Source: Poindextera sp035295705
Lineage (GTDB): Bacteria; Pseudomonadota; Alphaproteobacteria; Caulobacterales; Caulobacteraceae
Direction: 5' to 3'
NCBI GenBank assembly: GCA_035295705.1
Contig: DATGIN010000259.1
Span: 1-18,033 of the forward strand
Length of the DNA stretch: 18,033 nt
In this document: piece by piece, positions 15,324 to 18,033 of the stretch
Numbering within the stretch: position 1 is the first letter of the stretch
How the letters are laid out: each line of letters begins with the position of its first letter
Position numbers and translations under genes: made by a program
The notes under the pieces: generated by a model
What the model was told of the DNA's origin: nothing
Database searches by the model: none
What the model saw: only the letters and a program-made list of their open reading frames with translations

Positions 15324-16526
15324 TCAGATGACGCCTTCCGCCTTCAGCGCCGCCACCTCGGCGGCCGACAGTCCGAGAAGCTCGCCATAGACGCCGTCGT
15401 TGTCGGCTCCGATCGCCGGGCTCGGGACCGCCTTCAGCTGCGGGGTGCCGTGATAGCGCAGCGGGCTGTTCGGTACGGTGATGCGGCCAAGCTTGGGGTG
15501 GTCGATGTCCTCCAGCATGCCGCGGGCGCGCATGTGATCGTTGGCCAGCACCTCGTGCAGGTCGCGCACCGGCGCAGAAGGCACGTGGTGCTCCTTGGTC
15601 GCCGCGAAGATCTCAGCGCGCGTCAGGTTGGCCGCCCAAGCCTCGACCACGGCGTCGGTTTCGGCCATGTGCTTGACGCGAGCCGCGTTGGTCGCGAAAC
15701 GCTCGTCGCCGTCCAGGTCCTCGCGCCCCATGGCGGCGAGCAGGTTCCGCCAGTGGTCGTCGTTGTTGCAGATGATGGCGAACCAGCCGTCCTGGCAGGC
15801 GTAGACGTTGTAGGGCGAGACCGAGAGGCCGCCATGGCGGTTGCCGGTGCGCCCCAGCGGCCGGTCCGGGTTGTTGTGGATCATGCCGAGGTTGGAGGCG
15901 AAGGTGGGGAACATCGCCTCGACCATGGCGACCTCGACCAGGCGGCCCCTGCCGGTGCGCTCGCGCTCGAAAAGCGCGGTGACGATCGCGCCGTAGAGAT
16001 GGGTGCCGGAAAGGAAGTCGGCGATCGCCGGCCCGGCCTTGACCGGCGGTCCGTCGGCGAAGCCGGTGACGCTGATCGCGCCGGACGCCGCCTGGATGGT
16101 GATGTCCATGGCGAGGTTGTCTCGCTCCGGGCCGGAGAGGCCGTAGCCGGTCGCCGACGCGTAGATCAGGCGCGGGTTGAGGCCCATCAGCACCTCGGCG
16201 CCGACGCCCAGGCGGTCCATGACGCCGGGCGCGAAGTTCTCCAGGAGCACGTCGGCCTTCGCGACCAACTGCTTCAGCAGGTCGACGCCCTTCGCGCTCT
16301 TCAGGTTGAGCGTGATCGCCCGCTTGTTGGAGTTGAGCATGGCGAGCGGCAGCGACGCCCCGCCGCCGACCGCTTCGCGGACCCGCAGGGGCTCTCCGCG
16401 CGGCGGCTCGACCTTGATGACGTTCGCGCCGGCCTTGGCGAGGAGAAGCCCGGCATAGGGCCCCTGATAGACCTGCCCGAAGTCGATGACGGTGACGCCG
16501 GCGAGGGGAGGCGGACGGGTTTCCAT
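15324..16526 (-). CDS. CaiB/BaiF (class III) CoA-transferase
   Basis: A 400-aa family III CoA-transferase. The N-terminus LAGVTVIDFGQVYQGPYAG (8-26), followed by LLAKAGANVIKVEPPRGEPLR, is the classic start of the family. NKRAITLNLKSAKG (68-81) and DVLLENFAPGVMDRLG (92-107) are the conserved core strands and CoA-contact segment. DNLAMDITIQAASG (136-149) carries Asp141, the expected nucleophile that forms an aspartyl-CoA mixed anhydride. C-terminal VPSAPVRDLHEVLANDHMRA is also typical. These enzymes move CoA between carboxylic acids (formate/oxalate, carnitine, bile acid, succinyl or arylsuccinate). The acceptor here is unknown, but a catabolic acyl-CoA dehydrogenase upstream suggests activation of a fatty-acid-like substrate. 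The ATG at 16526 has no SD: directly upstream lies a CACGAAGGA repeat and a GxxExxY remnant, which may have replaced the native leader. Confidence 0.94.
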   Translation of the reverse strand: METRPPPLAGVTVIDFGQVYQGPYAGLLLAKAGANVIKVEPPRGEPLRVREAVGGGASLPLAMLNSNKRAITLNLKSAKGVDLLKQLVAKADVLLENFAPGVMDRLGVGAEVLMGLNPRLIYASATGYGLSGPERDNLAMDITIQAASGAISVTGFADGPPVKAGPAIADFLSGTHLYGAIVTALFERERTGRGRLVEVAMVEAMFPTFASNLGMIHNNPDRPLGRTGNRHGGLSVSPYNVYACQDGWFAIICNNDDHWRNLLAAMGREDLDGDERFATNAARVKHMAETDAVVEAWAANLTRAEIFAATKEHHVPSAPVRDLHEVLANDHMRARGMLEDIDHPKLGRITVPNSPLRYHGTPQLKAVPSPAIGADNDGVYGELLGLSAAEVAALKAEGVI

Positions 16527-16535
16527 CTAATGGAC

Positions 16536-16560
16536 CACGAAGGACACGAAGGACACGAAG
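16536..16560 (+). repeat. CACGAAGGA tandem repeat, left boundary of the GxxExxY remnant
   Basis: Nearly three tandem copies of the 9-mer CACGAAGGA (16536-16544, 16545-16553, partial 16554-16560), read on the plus strand towards the remnant. It starts 10 nt upstream of the CoA-transferase ATG. An inverted single copy lies at the opposite boundary (16680-16688), so the array works as one arm of an inverted repeat. In frame it reads M-DHEGHEGHE. Confidence 0.8.
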
Positions 16561-16671
16561 TTAGAGCAAGAGCCGTCGAAGACCGTGCTTAAACAGCTCG
16601 ACGTTAAAGTTCATGAGAAAGCCCACCCTGCGGCCCGACAACTTGAGGTAAGTGAGGACCTGCGCTTCATG
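16561..16671 (-). pseudogene. GxxExxY-family protein, C-terminal remnant
   Basis: A minus-strand reading frame of 36 codons plus TAA that ends HEAQVLTYLKLSGRRVGFLM followed by NFNVELFKHGLRRLLL. This is the characteristic C-terminus of GxxExxY proteins (H-AQ-L-YL--SG--vGlL-NFn---lk-G--R---), small proteins of about 125 residues of unproven function, which have been compared with PD-(D/E)XK-like folds. The N-terminal two thirds, including the GxxExxY motif itself, are missing. Directly upstream, in another frame, is GTGAATCACGAAGGACAC (16677-16694), which reads V-NHEGH and looks like the 5' head of such a gene. The arrangement therefore suggests an internal deletion joining head to tail. No SD or complete ORF remains, so it is almost surely inactive. 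It sits between an acyl-CoA dehydrogenase and a CoA-transferase that otherwise look like one operon. Family recognition is from memory of the motif. Confidence 0.8.
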
Positions 16672-16676
16672 GAGGC

Positions 16677-16694
16677 GTGTCCTTCGTGATTCAC
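16677..16694 (-). repeat. Inverted CACGAAGGA copy, right boundary of the GxxExxY remnant
   Basis: On the minus strand, GTGAATCACGAAGGACAC carries one full CACGAAGGA (16680-16688) and the first three bases of a second. It faces inward, opposite to the array at 16536-16560, and begins 28 nt beyond the acyl-CoA dehydrogenase stop. Read from GTG it encodes V-N-H-E-G-H, the typical repeat-encoded head of such genes. Confidence 0.7.
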
Positions 16695-16722
16695 TTCTGC
16701 AGCCCCGCCCCAGCCGGCGCGC

Positions 16723-17889
16723 CTAGTACAGCGCCTGGTCGAAGAGGTCGCGGGCGATGACGATCCGCTGCACTTCGCTCGGGCCCTCGCCGATGCGGCG
16801 GATGCGAAGCTCGCGGTACCAGCGCTCGAGCGGCAGGTCCTTGGTCACGCCGTAGCCGCCGTGGATCTGCATGGCGCGGTCGACGACGCGGCCGGCGCCT
16901 TCGCTGGCCAGCAGCTTGGCGATCGCCGCCTCGGTCCGGAACGGTTGGCCGGCGGCGGCTCGGCACGCCGCGGCCATGATCGCCCAGCGCGCCGTCCTGA
17001 TGTCGATCTCGTTATCGACCACCATCCACTGGATCGCTTGGCGGGTGGAGAGCGCGGCCCCGAACGTCTCGCGCTGCTTGGCGTACTCGATCGCCATCTC
17101 CTGGGCGCGGATGGCGACGCCGAGGCAGCCGGCGGCATAGGGGATCCGCTGGCGGGTCAGCCGGTCGTTGGCGATGGCGAAGCCGCGGTTCACCTCGCCG
17201 AGCACGTTGGCGTGCGGCACGCGGGCGTCCGCGAACTCGAGCTCGGTTCCGTAGTGGCCGGAACGCAGGGTGTGCACGACCCGCCGAACGTAGAAGCCGG
17301 GGGTGTCGGCATCGACGATGAAGCAGGTGATGCCGCCGCGGCCGGCGGCGGCGTCGGTGCGCGCGAAGACGATGCCGAAATCGGCGCCGTCCGCGCCGGA
17401 GATGAAGATCTTCGCGCCGTTGATCACCCAGTCGTCGCCGTCGCGCACCGCTTTGGTGCGGATGGCGCGCGCCGGATCGCTGCCGCCGGACGGTTCGGTG
17501 AGCCCGAAGAAGCCATGCTTCTCGCCCCTCAGCATCGGGTAGAGGTAGCGCTCCTTCTGGTCGTCGTTGGCCTCGTACAGCTGAGCCAGGCCGGCGCCGC
17601 CGAACGCGCCGTAGCAGGGCGAGTAGAGGCCGGCCCGGTGCTGGGCCGTCTCGATCGCGATCAGCGTCTGGGTGACGATGTCGATCTCGGGACCGCCGAA
17701 CTCGGGTGGGATGCCCAGGCCATAGAGGCCCATCGTCTTGGTGATGGCGGTCAGACGGGCATGGTCGTCGGGCTCGACGCGGCTGGCGTCGGGGTCGAGC
17801 GTCGCTTCCAGGGGCCAGATCTGCTCGCGGACGAAGCGCCGGACCTGGTCGACGATCTGTGACTGTTCGGAGGTGGGTTCAAAATCCAT
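16723..17889 (-). CDS. Acyl-CoA dehydrogenase family flavoprotein
   Basis: A 388-aa FAD-dependent acyl-CoA dehydrogenase of normal family length. The N-terminal helical domain covers about 1-125. The FAD/substrate strand GFFGLTEPSGGSDPARAIRT is at 127-146 with WVINGAKIFISGA (154-166). The middle beta domain ends near 230. The C-terminal helical domain holds MQIHGGYGVTKDLPLERWYR (340-359), and the expected catalytic base is Glu368 in RRIGEGPSEVQR, the position of MCAD Glu376. It would introduce the alpha-beta double bond in an acyl-CoA, passing electrons to ETF; the chain or substrate type cannot be read off. ATG at 17889 is preferred to the GTG at 17895 because GGTGA precedes it and because GTG would overlap the upstream gene's TGA (17892-17894). 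Only 2 nt separate the two genes, so they are coupled. Downstream lies the GxxExxY remnant, then the CoA-transferase. Confidence 0.95.
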   Translation of the reverse strand: MDFEPTSEQSQIVDQVRRFVREQIWPLEATLDPDASRVEPDDHARLTAITKTMGLYGLGIPPEFGGPEIDIVTQTLIAIETAQHRAGLYSPCYGAFGGAGLAQLYEANDDQKERYLYPMLRGEKHGFFGLTEPSGGSDPARAIRTKAVRDGDDWVINGAKIFISGADGADFGIVFARTDAAAGRGGITCFIVDADTPGFYVRRVVHTLRSGHYGTELEFADARVPHANVLGEVNRGFAIANDRLTRQRIPYAAGCLGVAIRAQEMAIEYAKQRETFGAALSTRQAIQWMVVDNEIDIRTARWAIMAAACRAAAGQPFRTEAAIAKLLASEGAGRVVDRAMQIHGGYGVTKDLPLERWYRELRIRRIGEGPSEVQRIVIARDLFDQALY

Positions 17890-17891
17890 CG

Positions 17892-18033
17892 TCACCCCGG
17901 ATTGAGCCGGCCGAGGCGCCGGTCGCTCGCGGCTGTGTTGCCCGGCGGGAGCTGGCCGGCGTTGTCGGCCTTGTGGACCATCAAGAGCTCCTCGTAGCGG
18001 CTGAGGTAGTTGCTCGTGACCTCGGTGCGGAAC
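17892..18033 (-). CDS. Unidentified protein, C-terminal 46 residues only
   Basis: The 3' end of a gene entering from the right edge. The open frame reads FRTEVTSNYLSRYEELLMVH and then KADNAGQLPPGNTAASDRRL, ending GRLNPG and TGA. The first half looks like an amphipathic helix and the second like a flexible tail. The stop is 2 nt before the acyl-CoA dehydrogenase ATG, and the bases around the stop form that gene's ribosome-binding site, which supports a real, co-translated gene. The fragment is too short for me to assign a family; given the partner, an enzyme of acyl-CoA metabolism is likely but unproven. Confidence 0.65.
   Translation of the reverse strand, partial: FRTEVTSNYLSRYEELLMVHKADNAGQLPPGNTAASDRRLGRLNPG

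Noticed and set aside
16536..16560. Tandem 9-mer considered as a CRISPR or VNTR array
   Set aside because: Units are contiguous with no spacers and fewer than three copies; the link to the GxxExxY remnant and an inverted copy explains it better.
16530..16592. 20-codon plus-strand ORF starting at the repeat (M-DHEGHEGHE...)
   Set aside because: Too short, no SD, and antisense to the GxxExxY remnant; it only reflects the repeat.

Overview
The window is very GC-rich, with strong G/C at third codon positions. Its gene content is typical of an alphaproteobacterium, most likely of the Caulobacterales (Caulobacter/Phenylobacterium type): paired GPH-type MFS carriers next to an SDR, a CaiB/BaiF CoA-transferase with an acyl-CoA dehydrogenase, a DUF3617-type lipoprotein, and a GANTC (CcrM-type) site inside a palindrome. 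This placement rests on style and family content, not on a marker gene. Genes cover almost the whole window. No rRNA, tRNA, CRISPR array, phage or transposase gene was seen.

Layout, left to right. (1) Minus strand, 1-759: a small 57-aa ORF followed 15 nt later by an FMN-binding (PPOX-type) protein that runs off the left edge. (2) Plus strand, 858-2045: the Mrp/ApbC P-loop ATPase of Fe-S cluster handling. (3) Minus strand, 2049-6064, read right to left: an SDR dehydrogenase, then two paralogous GPH/MFS carriers, each preceded by a gap of about 120 bp. (4) Plus strand, 6179-6436: a small SHOCT membrane protein whose stop codon abuts that of the next gene. (5) Minus strand, 6437-10588: a DevC/DevA/DevB-like ABC exporter (permease, ATPase, HlyD adaptor), tightly coupled, with a two-domain ChrA chromate transporter downstream. 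(6) Plus strand, 10732-14486: a small four-helix membrane protein, two APC-superfamily amino-acid permeases overlapping by 8 nt, and a DUF3617-type lipoprotein 11 nt later, probably one transcript. (7) Minus strand, 14563-18033, read right to left: the 3' end of an unidentified gene, an acyl-CoA dehydrogenase, a degraded GxxExxY remnant, a CaiB/BaiF CoA-transferase, and a DUF3828-like lipoprotein.

Functionally the window is ordinary chromosome devoted to lipid/CoA-thioester catabolism (SDR, CoA-transferase, acyl-CoA dehydrogenase), membrane transport (GPH pair, APC pair, ABC exporter, chromate) and one housekeeping gene (mrp).

The least ordinary part is 16533-16694. There a 36-codon C-terminal remnant of a GxxExxY family protein lies between inward-facing copies of a CACGAAGGA repeat. 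The block is wedged between the acyl-CoA dehydrogenase and the start codon of the CoA-transferase. It looks like the decayed footprint of a small repeat-bounded element. Other points to check are a possible ATC start codon for the first APC permease, a perfect 13-bp palindrome centred on GAATC in the exporter/APC divergent region, and an Mrp protein lacking the CxxC motif.
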